From: Blasia pusilla
Lineage: Eukaryota > Marchantiophyta > Marchantiopsida > Blasiales
DNA: 64,000 nucleotides
Direction of reading: 5' to 3'
NCBI GenBank assembly: GCA_050084515.1
Contig: CM114271.1
Coordinates: 10,540,001 to 10,604,000 of the forward strand
Part shown: piece by piece, positions 9,084 through 22,074 of the stretch
Layout of the letters: each line of letters begins with the position of its first letter
Position numbering within the stretch: position 1 is the first letter of the stretch
Notes under the pieces: generated by a model
What the model was told of the DNA's origin: nothing
What the model saw: the letters and a program-made list of their open reading frames with translations, nothing else
Databases searched by the model: none
Translations under genes and position numbers: made by a program

Positions 9084-10841
9084 CTAAGTTGTAGGCACCG
9101 CTGGTCTTGGAGGCACCATCGATGGTGTGTGTAGTGCCTTCGACAATGTGAATGACTGTGGAACCTTGGCTTGTTGCCCATTGATCCCCTCTGGTGGGTC
9201 AATCTCAACTCCACTTCTCGATGGCTTGGTGCCTCTTGCAACACCCCCAATCACCACTGCAGCCGCCTCAACCTGAGCTGCACTACACATAAACCCCATA
9301 CTAGTGAGATCCTCACCCGGGTCAGGGTAAAAGGTAAAAGCTGGAGCCACACCAGCTGCTCGCGGCTTCGTGCCTTCCTTGAGCTGCATCATCATCATCA
9401 TGGCACCAATCCTCTGCTCCAACTGATCGATGCGTGAGAGAAGTGTCGGCTCTGGTGCTCCTGGTCCATCTCCTTTGGCTCGTGGTGGTCCTCTACCACC
9501 GCGTCCAGGAAGAACTCCCCGACCTCCTCCAAGACGACCGCCCCGAGGCCCTTGGCCTACCTCTGGACGTGCCTCTTGACGAAGGTCAAAACATCTATCC
9601 CTAGTGTGATCATATATGTTACAATAGTCACACTGGTACTGTGGTGGGGCCATTCTCTATGGCTCCTAAGAAATCGGAGGCGCTCGTGGACCTCTCCCAT
9701 GCTGTGTGCAGTCTCTCTGCCTATGGGCTCCTCCACACGTCCAACAAGACAACATCGGTCCCTATTGGGCAACATATGTAGGTATGGGTCGTTGCCTCAT
9801 AGGCTCATAGTACCCGACTTGCTCTCTAGGCACACTTGTCCGCTCCCGTGGTATTGGTGCTTGCTGTGGCACCTATGGGGTCACCGTCGCTCATGGACCC
9901 GTCGACTCTCGAGAAAATCAAGCGGTCACTACCTGCTCCTCACTTATGTTGAGCTCAATACGCTCAGACAACTCAAAGACCACCTTCAATGTGGGCTTCG
10001 TTTTGTGAATCAACACCGCATCTCGGACTCTCCTCCGTAGTTCTCGATCTAGAACCCTGTATCAATACTGAACTAGTTGCGCCTCAGTCACTCCATATGT
10101 AGCAATGATCAGCCTCCTCATGCGCGTGAATGCCTCTCTCAGACTCTCACCCGATCATCGTTAAAAATTATGTAGACTCTTCAGCTTGTCGGTGCGTACG
10201 CCCTCGTAGCTCTTCCCCAACTTTTTGAAGAACTCCAATGTGGAAGTGAAGCTAGGTGGCCCTCTACCACTAGAGGTCTTTGCCACATCGTCTGTCTCAC
10301 TGCCCTCCTCTCCATCTAGTCTCCGGGATGATGGTGTGGGTCTCTCTCCTCTCACGAACCCATCATATGCCTCGCGACCACTAGTGGACACACACCTTGG
10401 AGCCCAATACATCCTCCAGGCATCAATCTCTACTGAATATAGTGATCAAAACTCCATGTAGTAATCCATCGGAGGACCCTCCAAGTGCTAGAATAACCCC
10501 TTCCATGCCATGAAAGGGTTGAATCGTGTCGGGGTCCGTATCTCCTGGAAGTCGCACCACGTATCAAACTCTTGGATAAAATCATCTAAGTCGATGGTAC
10601 CCACTGCACCCAAGAAACGACGCATGCCCCGATGGCCCATGTCGTCCATCTCTTGCCAAGTGATACTGCCTCCGTCTGCGATCTCGTCACCAGACCCAGT
10701 GTTTAGTGATGATGATCCAGCCACAGAAGGATGTCGAGGTAGCTCTTCACTCGTAACCCCTCGGTATCTCAGTCCACTCCGTGTCACAACACTACTACTG
10801 CTCGCACTACCCCGTTCTTTCGAACCCTGGAAGAATGCCAT
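9084..10841 (-). pseudogene. Gag of the decayed retroelement, with zinc knuckle
   Basis: Translation begins at 10841 (MAFFQGSKERG), with a Ser/Thr-rich N-terminus followed by a capsid-like stretch (FIQEFDTWCDFQEIRTPTRF). After several stops and shifts (for example near 10488 and 10161) the frame at 10412-10161 encodes FFKKLGKSYEGV. The frame at 9653-9084 encodes CDYCNIYDHTRDRC, a CX2CX4HX4C zinc knuckle (about 9632-9591), then a Gly/Arg-rich basic tail. Gag would package element RNA. Knuckle plus basic tail makes the gag call firm even though the reading frame is broken. Confidence 0.75.
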
Positions 10842-11317
10842 GATGACAACCCTGTCTCACCCGCTCAAGCACTCAGACTCACCGAGAGTCTTCCACACTC
10901 CTCACTAGCTCACCTATGCTAACGTCAATCCCGTGATGACACACCCGGCCTCACGCACACTCAACACTCGGGCTCACCATGAGCCTTCCAACTGACTCAC
11001 CTAACCTAGCAACACTCTCGGGTCATACATGCGACCCCTACTCAAAAACCGCCGTATATCCACCAACATGCTACACATGAAAAGAGTCTACACTCGTCAC
11101 CATCATTGCACCCACCTAGCACCAGCTACTACCCGATACCTAGCACTCTCGATCACACACGACAAGTGCGGGAAAAGGGACTAGAATGAGTAACATGATC
11201 ACGCCCTCCAACCTATTGCACCGTCAACATACCCTCCTCCATGTAATATGACAACCTCTGCAACACGACACTCTCCTCGACCAACACGTCGAACCTCCCG
11301 TGAGCATATGCGGACTA
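10842..11317 (-). other. Retroelement leader upstream of gag
   Basis: No open frame of interest. The sequence is CA-rich and continues, after removal of the CACTA insertion, at 27247. I could not recognise a tRNA primer-binding site. Confidence 0.4.
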
Positions 11318-11560
11318 CACTAGAAGATTGTGTGGTTTTTATGACTAGGCTTTAAATGACTTGCCGAAACAATGACTCAAAGTATGACTAAAAGGGTTTA
11401 GTCCTAAAATTTAAGGTTGCACAACTCACCTGGTCATGTACTTATTACTAAAGTAGTTATCAATACCCTTTAATAAAGATTAGTCGTACTTCTTTCACTT
11501 GCCTAGTAATACAGAGTCATAAATAACGACTAGTGTTTTTGTGATCTCATGCTCCAATGA
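11318..11560. promoter_or_regulatory. CACTA left terminal and subterminal repeat region
   Basis: After the CACTA terminus, variants of TATGACTA, AATGACTC and TTAGTC recur several times in both orientations. Such subterminal clusters are the binding sites of the TnpA-type protein in En/Spm elements. A (TA)n run follows at 11586-11607. Confidence 0.7.
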
Positions 11561-11619
11561 TAACGTTTTTTTTAACATTGTTGGGATATATATATATATA
11601 TATATATGTGCTACGTTCC

Positions 11620-13400
11620 TAGGATTGGGTTTCCCCTCGGGAAAAAAATTGAACATTCTTGCACCCTTGGTTCAGGTGGAAACTTACTAAAAGAGGGCTC
11701 ACATATCAAGAGAAGGTTCCACGTCTCTCTGCCATTTTCATGTCATCATGGGGTTAAAAAATTAGTCGCATCTTTGGATGGCAATGAAAGTTAACACAAG
11801 CCAAGGTCCTAAATCCTTCCACTGCTTCAACGGTTCAGATTTGGAAATTAGCTCTCCATGCTTAAACCAAAAAGGAAAGACCACTTTACGGTTCACGATT
11901 TTTAATTCCATGTGTGAGTGGTCATTTGAAGTTTTTTCACTTGCCCTTTGTTCCACGGTAAAGGGTACACTAGTAGGAATATTTTCGTGATTTTAGAGCC
12001 CCCTATGGAGGGGGGAGGGTACAAAAAGACACACCAAGAAGAAGGAAGAGCGCCTTGAATAGCATTGTTTCGAGTCCTCATGGCATTTTCATTGTATCAT
12101 GAAGTTTACTTTTTCTCCCACCATTGGATGGTGATGAAACCTGGCACACACCAAGGCCTTAAATCCCTCCACATCTTGAACGGTTCAGATCTGCTAATAA
12201 GCTCTTCGTGCTCAAACCAATAATGAAAGATTAATTTTCGGGTTAACGATTTTTAATTCCATGTGTGAGTGTTTATTTGAAGTTTTTTATTTTTCCCTCT
12301 ATTCCTAGTTAGGGTTTCCATCCAGGAGGAAGTTTTGTGATTTTTGGGCCCCATGTGGAGGGTGGAGGGTACAAAAAGCAACGCCAAGAAGGAGGAGGAG
12401 CGCCTTGAGTAGGATTGCTTCGAGTCTTGATGGCATTTTCATTGTATCATGAAGTTCACTTTTTCTCCCACCATTGGATGGTAATGAAACCTGGCACACA
12501 CCAAGGCCTTAAATCCCTCCACATCTTGAACGGTTCAGATCTGCTAATAAGCTCTTCGTGCTCAAACCAATAATGAAAGATTAATTTTCGGGTTAACGAT
12601 TTTTAATTCCATGTGTAAGTGTTTATTTGAAGTTTTTTATTTTTCCCTCTGTTCCTAGTTAGGGTTGCCATCCAAGAGGAAGTTTTATGATTTTTTGGCC
12701 CCATGTGGAGGGTGGAGGGTACAAAAAGCGACGTCAAGAAGGAGGAAGAGGGCGTTGTGTAGAATTGTTCCGAGTCCTGATGGCATTTTCATTGTATCAT
12801 GAAGTTCACTTTTTCTCCCACCATTGGATGGTGATGAAACCTGGCACACACCAAGGCCTTAAATCCCTCCACATCTTGAACGGTTGAGATTTGCTAGTAA
12901 GCTCTCCGTGCTTAAACCAAAAATGAAAGATCTGTTTTAGGGTTTACGATTTTTAATTCCATGTGTGAGTGTTCATTCAAAGTGGTTGTATCATTCTCAT
13001 GGTAATGTGGAGCTATCATTCTCTTCTAACCATTGGATGATGATGAGAGTTGGTACAAGCGTAGAAAATACCCCCCTCCATAGGTTCAACGGCTCAGATC
13101 TTCCTTTTTAGCCTCTCGTCTCTTGCCAAAAATCAGAGACGTTCAGAGAAAGTTAACGATTTTTTATTTCATGGGTGGATGGTCATTTCAAGTTTTTCTT
13201 TTCCCTCGTGTTTGTGGTGTTGTGGTGCACCCATGGGTGAAGTTTTCCGATTTCTGGACCTTGTGTTGAGGGTGGAGGGGACAAAATGAAGACCTTCTTT
13301 AGGGTTTACGATTTTTTATTTCATGTGTGGGTGGTCATAGAGGGTTTTTCTTTCCCTTGTGTCTTTGGGCTTGGGGTGCCCTTACGAAAAGAGTTTAGGG
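11620..13400. repeat. 350-bp tandem repeat inside the CACTA element
   Basis: The marker CGGTTCAGAT occurs at 11831, 12181 and 12531, and as CGGTTGAGAT at 12881, giving a period of exactly 350. A shorter, diverged unit has CGGCTCAGAT at about 13090. Units share blocks such as ACGATTTTTAATTCCATGTG and GGAGGGTACAAAAAG. The second and third units are nearly identical, the outer ones diverged. No protein-coding signal. Confidence 0.88.
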
Positions 13401-15040
13401 TTGAGAAGACTATTGGGTTGTGGCTAAGTGTTTATTGAAAAGTATAGGTAAGAACTTGTCACATATATTGGATTGGTGAGAGTTGTTTGTATATGTTGTT
13501 TTTCCATGGGCAAACCCTTTCTTGGTAAGTAAGTAACAAAGTTGAATTTCACCTCCCCCCCCTTTTGCCGCTAAGGAGAGTGACACAGAAATTATGACCA
13601 TGCTGAAGTGGCACATGGTTCATTTTGACTTGGCATTTCAAACCGTGTTGACATGGCCGCAAGTTTGGGTCCAGTTTTGATTCGACTTGCAGTGGCAAGA
13701 GACAGTGCGCATGCATTGCAGGCTGGAGGGCCGTGGAGGATTGCACTCGGGGGTAGGGAATGCTAAGCATTTTGAGCAGCGAGGAATGTGGAAGCGTTAG
13801 GAATTGCTTTCATTTTCCTCGACTTGGATTCCAAGTGAACTTCAGGTGAGAAACCTGAACTTAGCCCGCATTGCATCGACTGCTGTATGCCCTTGTTTTA
13901 CCGCTTTCTGCTTCTGCCCGTGACCAAGAAACTATCAATTCCTTCGAGAAAATTAGTACCTCCGTAGTGCATTGAGATGTGAACCAAAGCTTACACATGT
14001 CCATTGGCAGGAAGCGCTATGTGAGTGACAGAGAACTCGCAACTCTGTATTCAGATGTGTTACGGTAGGTTGTTGGCACATTTCACCTAAACGTCATACA
14101 TCAGGTGAGCTCTGATCATTCTCAAGCCGAAGCCGAAGCCTAAAGGTTGCATGGAAGTTGCACACCAGTGAAGTCTCCAAACATTGCCAAGCATATCCGA
14201 AGGAGCTTAATCCAACCGTGTTAGTATTTTTTGATTGATGGTGCACGAACCAAGAATCATTGGAACTCATTGTGGAAGAAAGAACATAAACTTGTGGGCT
14301 CGTTTTACATAAGTTGCATTCTGGCTCTGCTATAGAAATTCCAGTAGCCTTTGTATGTTTTTAGAAGAAATCGAAGTACATGTTTGTATCACAATGGGAT
14401 CATCCCCAACGTACTTCTGAAATATTTGCATTGCTGATGTGATAAAAAATATGCGCAAAAGGCATCTGCTTGCACAGAAGGGAAACGCAGGGGCGAGGGT
14501 GCAATACATTTATAGAATGAACTAGGAAATTACGTTTACTGTCTATAGTTTCTTTCTCTCCCCCGCCTCTCCTCTCGAACTTTGTCCCGTCCCAGAACCA
14601 AACTCGCGCCGTGCATTCCCTTCTCTGCTTTGTGATCGACTTTTTTGGAGTTCGGCGGTGCCCAACGCATACGAGGAATGAGATCTTTCAAGAGTTTGTC
14701 TGCGCTTCCGTGTCTCTACATCTTCCGGTGTTGTCTCATGTGTTTCTTTTGCTCTAGTTTGTTTATGCGGACTCAGGCCTGCTAAGGGAGCGACCCTTAT
14801 TTATTGCCTTTGCCGTGTTGGATTGAGTGATCATGCTTTCGTTTTGCATTTCACTAGCTCTCTGAATACGGTTAAAATGGAGGGCTGAGAAGAGGATGAG
14901 TTCTAATCAATCTGATTTCTACATTTTTTCACTCTGGAAATAAGAGAGGAGTTAGTAGAAGACGCGCCGCTACTTGTGCTCTTCCAACGAGCTCAAGATA
15001 TGCATTTGCTGGCTACCACGTCTACACAGGAGCCTTCAGT
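13401..15040. other. CACTA interior, no recognised gene
   Basis: About 1.6 kb without a frame I can recognise. A pyrimidine-rich, moderately GC-rich stretch lies at 14550-14800. This might be non-LTR retroelement untranslated sequence, given the retroelement remains that follow, but that is a guess. Confidence 0.4.
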
Positions 15041-15165
15041 GTCATGTGAGTGTCCTTGATTGCCGGTAAAATTGCTACTTCTCAGGGCATCATGCCTTTT
15101 ATATATATATTTATATATATATACATATCGCGCCGACCATGGAATTGGTTGAATTTGGCTCAAGA
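15041..15165 (+). repeat. First copy of a 125-bp repeat flanking the retroelement block
   Basis: Contains TGTCATGTGAGTGTCC, AAAATTGCTACTTCTCAGGG, a TATATA tract, then GCGCCGACCATGGAATTGG. The same order recurs at 17447-17565. The two copies bracket the reverse-transcriptase debris and may be 3' untranslated regions of two related non-LTR elements. Confidence 0.75.
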
Positions 15166-15509
15166 TTTGGAGGAGACTCATGCTCAGAAGTACTCGTTGA
15201 CTGCATGGCTCTTTAGTTGAGGATAGTGATCAACCTCATACTCTTGTCTGGAGCTGCTTACTTAGTTTATGCTGAATGTTCAAAGATTTTATTGCACCCT
15301 CGTTTCCTACTATTTTTGAGCGATTTCAGAACTTTGTGAGAGTTGAAAGTAAGTTGTTATCCATGGTTGCAGGAACCACCAGAAACCTAAGAGTGACAAA
15401 GATGTCCACTCATCTTGTTGTCCGACGTGCATGTATAGAATGGAGTGTCCTCCAAGCCCTAAATATGACTCTAGCCTACCCTGCATGTGGTCTCTTGCCA
15501 ACATTTACA

Positions 15510-15620
15510 ACACACAGATAGAAAGCATATGCTGATATTTCTAAGCTAAGCTAGTAGCTACAGAAATGGGCACCACATGCAATTAGAAGCAGGGCCTCAT
15601 TGCCCAAAGTTGTTGCATCT
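15510..15620 (+). pseudogene. 3' fragment of a first non-LTR retroelement
   Basis: This stretch (GCTGATATTTCTAAGCTAAG, TTGCCCAAAGTTGTTGCA) is a diverged version of 16990-17095 (GCTGATATTGCTAAGCTGG, TTGCCCAAAGTTGCTGCA), the end of the reverse-transcriptase gene downstream. It stops abruptly where the CTTT/CT microsatellite starts. Confidence 0.65.
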
Positions 15621-15621
15621 A

Positions 15622-17208
<1,587 letters not shown>

Positions 17209-17446
17209 CACTATATGAGAGTGTCTCCCTCCTCTCATATGGTAACTTCTTCACTTGCTTCTCTCTCTACACCCATCCCAGTCTCAAGCACCGTCCAACT
17301 AGGGCGCGGGGTCTATGGTCGCAAGGCTACGACATGCACTACTTAATGAGTACAGTCTCTCTCTCACACACACACACAAAGGACTGAGGTAGTGTTTGGC
17401 TAGTCACATTTCCTTGCAAATTCTCAAGCTCTGCAACAAGTCCTTC

Positions 17447-17565
17447 TGTGTCATGTGAGTGTCCCTCATTTATGATAAAATTGCTACTTCTCAGGGCATC
17501 ATGCCTTATATATATATATATACACATATTGCGCCGACCATGGAATTGGTTGAATTTGGCTCAAC
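17447..17565 (+). repeat. Second copy of the 125-bp repeat flanking the retroelement block
   Basis: Matches 15041-15165 in order and content: TGTCATGTGAGTGTCC, AAAATTGCTACTTCTCAGGG, TATATA run, GCGCCGACCATGGAATTGG. Placed about 240 bases after the reverse-transcriptase stop, it is plausibly the element's 3' untranslated region. Confidence 0.75.
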
Positions 17566-18120
17566 TGATGTTGTGTAGGTACAAGAGCAAAGGAAGACTC
17601 AAATATCACATAGGGGACCAAGACATTCACTCCTTGACCTACCAAGTACTTACTTGTACGTCACTCTTCTCCTAGTTCTCCTTGCGCCTTCACGTAGGTA
17701 AGTCACTTGCTTTAGTGGTTAATTTGATGTGAGTGTAAGGTGAAGTACTATGGTCACTCATAGCAGATTAGCTTTATAGTTTTTTTGTCTAGATCTTCGT
17801 TGGAAACATTTATTAGACCAGGGCCATGATGAAGTGTACATATCAAAGGATTGAGTCATTATCTAAAGTTGGGTGTGTTACATTTATCATTCAGGAATGT
17901 CCTTGGAAGCGTTGGACCACATCGGTGAGGATTGTTAGTGACGATTGAAATCTCCATCGAGATAAGTCCCAGGTTATGTATATGTGCCTTGTTATACTTG
18001 TCTTGACTACATGTGGATATGCATTCATCTAAGATGGTAGCTCGTCCAGCCGTGGTTTCTGGAATTTGTAATTGAGGCAAGATGTCATGGTTTTGGATGT
18101 GTTTGGAATGTTTCAGTTCA
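17566..18120. other. CACTA interior upstream of tnp2, no gene seen
   Basis: No recognised coding sequence. It separates the retroelement insertion from the tnp2 gene and may contain its former promoter. Confidence 0.4.
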
Positions 18121-18124
18121 CAAC

Positions 18125-21100
18125 TTGCGGGAATTCACTTCCAATCCACTTAGAATGGATTTGAACCACCCAGTTAGAGTAAAAGCACACGATTCCAAGT
18201 TGTGGCGGGAAAGCACACGAGCTAGTGTACTGGGGTGTAAAAGATTGCGGTGTTCAAGCAATGACTGTAAGGGTGGGTCTATGTTATCCATCAGCAATGT
18301 GGAAGCACATTTGAGAAAAAATAGACGCTCATCGCTTTTTTGAGTGCTGAAATCTAGGGATGGATGGAACTCTTCAGATGAGGAGTTGCTTATGCATGAT
18401 CTTGCTGAAAAAAGAAGCCAAGAGGATAAGACAATGGAGTCAACCCCCACCTTCCATGTGGATGGAAGGGAGAGATCTACCACGGCAGATATAGACGAGC
18501 ACATTGAAGTTCATAAAATGCTCAATGATATTTTCTAGAAATACGACCATATACACGAGGATGAAACTGAAGAGATGTCTCTCCCATCTGATGAATTACC
18601 AAAACCGGGAATGTCAAATGAAGAACCACTATTCAATCATGGAGATGAATATGAGGAGATTGCTAAAGGTTGCAAATCCTTGTTTCCTACAGCAAAAACA
18701 TTTGTTTTGGCTTTTTTGATGTTACAATTCAACATTCAAACCACCCATGGCGTCCCAAATGTAGTTATTGACGAATTTTTGAAACTCCTTTGTAAGTTGG
18801 TCCTACCAACAGGGAACTTGGCGCTACCGAGTTATTAAGTAGCAAAAAAACTCATTGGTAAACTAGGCTTAGGTTACAACAGTATCCATGCGTGTCCGGT
18901 TGGATGTGTTTTATTCCAGGGTGATTTGGCTGAAGCTGAGATCTGTCCATTATGTGGGAAACCAAGGTTCCGGAAAGTGGGTAGAACGTTGGTACAATGT
19001 AAGGTATTAAGGCATTTTCCTGTCATACCTCGGATGAGACGTATGTTTAGATGCAAGACGTTGTCTAAATTGTTAACTTGAGCCCCCTTGAATCAGAGCA
19101 AGGATGGCTTAGTAAGGCATATAGCTGATTGCAAGGCATGTCGCCACATGGACAACTTATATCCAGACTTTGCTGAAGAGAAGAGGAATTTCAAGTTTGG
19201 GCTAGCTTTGGACGGAGTGAATCCATTTTCAGACAAGTCGAGTTCGTGGTCAACATGGCCCGTGCTTCTTGTTAATTATAACTTGCCTCCCTGGCTCCAG
19301 AAAAAAAATTCTTTGTGATGCTCTCTTTGATCATGCCAGGAAAGGAGAGCGTAAATGGGAAAAACATAGACACATAATTGCTTCCTCTAGTGGAAGAGTT
19401 CCAGGAAATGTTGAAAGGGATTCAATTTCATGACATTCGGAAGGTAGGCGGAAGTTGGAACTTCATTTTCAGGGCTACCTTACTATGGACCATAAATGAT
19501 TACCCGACATACAGAACTGTAGCTGGGCAGAGCCATGGTGGAAAACTAGGATGTACTATATGCGATCCTCGAGTGGATTCTGATTTTTCAAATTCTTGTG
19601 GCAAGCCCATATACGGTTGTCATCATCGATATCTCCCATTGAGCCATCCATGGAGGACCCGTAGGTATGGATCTCATTTCAACAGGAGTGCAGAACTTAG
19701 ACCACGCGTGCCTAGACTACTTTCCGGAGAGATTATTGGATGGGAAAATGAAAAACATACATATGATGAGAGTGGGGGTCAAGAAGACGGCACTAGTGAT
19801 CCCTACAAGAGAACTAGGGTGAAAAGGCTAAGTATACTATATTCTTTGCCTTACTGGCCAGCATCATGCTTCCTCTCTATATTATCTATTCTTTATGTTA
19901 TGAAATAGTGGCTATAGAGGAGGATAGCTTTTGTTTGATTTGATTGTGGATATTAGCTATTATGTTCAAGTTGTGAGATGTCCATGCTTCCTTGACGATA
20001 CAATCATAATTGCTTATACGTCATACGTTAGATGTAATGCAGGTTGAGAAGAATATCGTTGAGAATCTAGTCAATTCCTTATTTGGGTTGAAAGATATTG
20101 TGAAAGTAAGGAGAGATTTGGAGGCCCGTGGGATTCGATCCCATTTGTGGTTGCAACCCTAACCTAGTAAACCCCAAGTTTTGCTTAAACCAGATTTCGA
20201 TTATTGTCTATCTACCCATGACTTGAACACTTTCCTTTCGAGGATTGAGAACTTGAAGGTGCCATCTGGATATTGTGGAGAACTCTCCAAGCATGTGGTT
20301 GATCAAAAATTGGGCAATATGAAATCACATGATTACCATGTCTTCATTCAGCAAGTCTTTCCTTATTGCATCCGCGGTCTTCTGAAGAACCATGTGAGAA
20401 TGGTGGTTATTAGATTATCCAGAATTTTTAGAATGGTGTGTACAAAGGTGTATGATCCAACTTTATTCGACAAACTCTTGGAAGAGACTGCCATAACGCT
20501 TTGTCTCTTTGAAATGCATTTCCCTCCATCTTTCTTCAACGTGATGACACATTTGTTGATTCACGTCATAGAAGAATTGGACATGTATGGGCTAGTAGCA
20601 TGTCGGTGGATGTATCCAATGGAGCGGTATATGGGGTACATGAAGAAATATGTACGGTCTAAAGCTAGGCCAGAGGGGTGTATGGTAGAAGAGTATGTGA
20701 AGGACGAGGCATTAGGGTTTGTGAAAGAGTATATGAAAAGGTTTGAAGACGTGCGGACGCGAGTGTGGGATGATGGGGAGGAAGAGGGGGTCGCTGGTGA
20801 GGAGCTAGAAGGTGCGGGCACTCTAGTTTGACTTTCACGCGAAATGATCAACTTAGCACATCATTATGTTTTGCATAATACAGAGGTCATGGTTGATTGG
20901 CAAAGGTAAAACTCTCCAATATATGCTTTTCAAGGTTATAGTTCTGTTAATTACGGTTCAGACTCTCAAAGTGTATATTATTTTGGTATTGACACATTAA
21001 ATACAAAAGAATGTACTAATACCATTAACATTGCTATTGAACAGGAGATATGAGTCATGTTCAAGAGACATTCCTTTTGAAAAGTGGATTCGCCGTGCCA

Positions 21101-21841
21101 TTACACAGGATGCAATTGACAACTCAAAAGTTCTTGATGCTCACCTACTATCATTTGCTATACCTCCTAATAGTAGGGCATTGTCATTCAAGAGTATGAA
21201 AGCCTACGAAAACCACTTCAGGGTAGAAGAGCCAAGTGGTCCGACACCCTTCTCCACTTATGATAGTGGAATCGGTGCAGTATTTGTTGATAAAAAAAAG
21301 TTCCAACCATAATTGTTTATACTCCTATGTTGGGGTGTTGGTTGATATTCTCTTACTTGATTATGGGATTGTAGAAGAACCCATAATACTAATGCGAGGG
21401 CGGTGGGTTAAAGTAGATTGGGATTCGAGAATAGGGTCCATGAAATTAGATAAGGAGGGTTGTCTGTTGGCCAACTTGAGGTCATGCGAGCCATTAGATC
21501 ACTAGCCATTTGTTTTCCCATAACAAGTGCAACAAGTGTTTTATGGAGATGCTGATGAGGGTGGAGGATGGAAAGTGATAATGAGGAAGGAAGCTAGAGC
21601 TCGGAGAGTTTATTTTGATGACTTAGAGTCACTAGATGGAGCTTGTAATGCTTTGCCCACCTTCCATGCCACATGCATGGAACCAGGGAATCTACCAGAT
21701 GCAAGTACCTTAGGAGCTAGAGTCCTAAGTGATGCAGAAATGGAAGGTGCTAGGGTGGATGTGCAGCATGTGCCAATAATCCATGTATGCGATATGATAG
21801 AAGACGTTGATTCAGACTCTAATAACTCAGAATCAGATTAG
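18125..21841 (+). pseudogene. tnp2: CACTA transposase (tnp2-like) with DUF4218 and DUF4216-type regions, many stops
   Basis: Several frames placed in order match a tnp2 transposase. The N-terminal part (18125-19080) includes GYNSIHACPVGC and EICPLCGKPRF. The core (19088-19908) has FGLALDGVNPF, NYNLPPWL, LWTINDYPTYRTVAG, GCTICD and HHRYLPLSHPWR. A DUF4218-like part (20181-20831) has THLLIHVIEELD, RWMYPMERYMGYMKKYVR and ARPEGCMVEEYVKDEALGF. An intron (donor at about 20909, acceptor at about 21044) joins VDWQ to RYESCSRD. A DUF4216-like part follows (21330-21620: LLLDYGIVEEPIILMRGRWV, QQVFYGDADEGGGW). Stops fall near 18342, 18536, 18838, 19079 and 19316, and a shift occurs in an A run near 21291. 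The enzyme would cut and rejoin CACTA ends; this copy is dead. Confidence 0.88.
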
Positions 21842-22074
21842 ATTAATTCATAGTTGTATCTTTGGTACTCACCGTTGTGTTTTTTTTGGTATGATTCAAA
21901 TAATTGACTTCTGTTACGAGGATGTAAGTGAATTATGGTGTTGTTGGGCATAATGGATGAAACTCTATGGCAACAAGTATAACTCTCAAATTTTGGTCAA
22001 GTTAGGTGTTATTCTTGCTAACTTGTCGTCTATAGAGGGAGGGAGGCGCTTGGAACGGTGTACTTGATATGACT

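Larger units (their letters stand above)
7655..11317 (-). mobile_element. Decayed gag-pro-methyltransferase retroelement (left part)
   Basis: Read on the minus strand, the order is gag (10841 to 9084), a retropepsin-like protease region (about 8720 to 8157) and a cytosine-methyltransferase-like fragment (7981 to 7665). No reverse transcriptase, RNase H or integrase is present; the element is cut off at the pyrimidine tract near 7650. The leader upstream of gag is split by the CACTA insertion at 11318 and resumes at 27247. Multiple stops and frame breaks show it is dead. The order fits a Ty3-type polyprotein, but without the polymerase the class is inferred. Confidence 0.7.
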
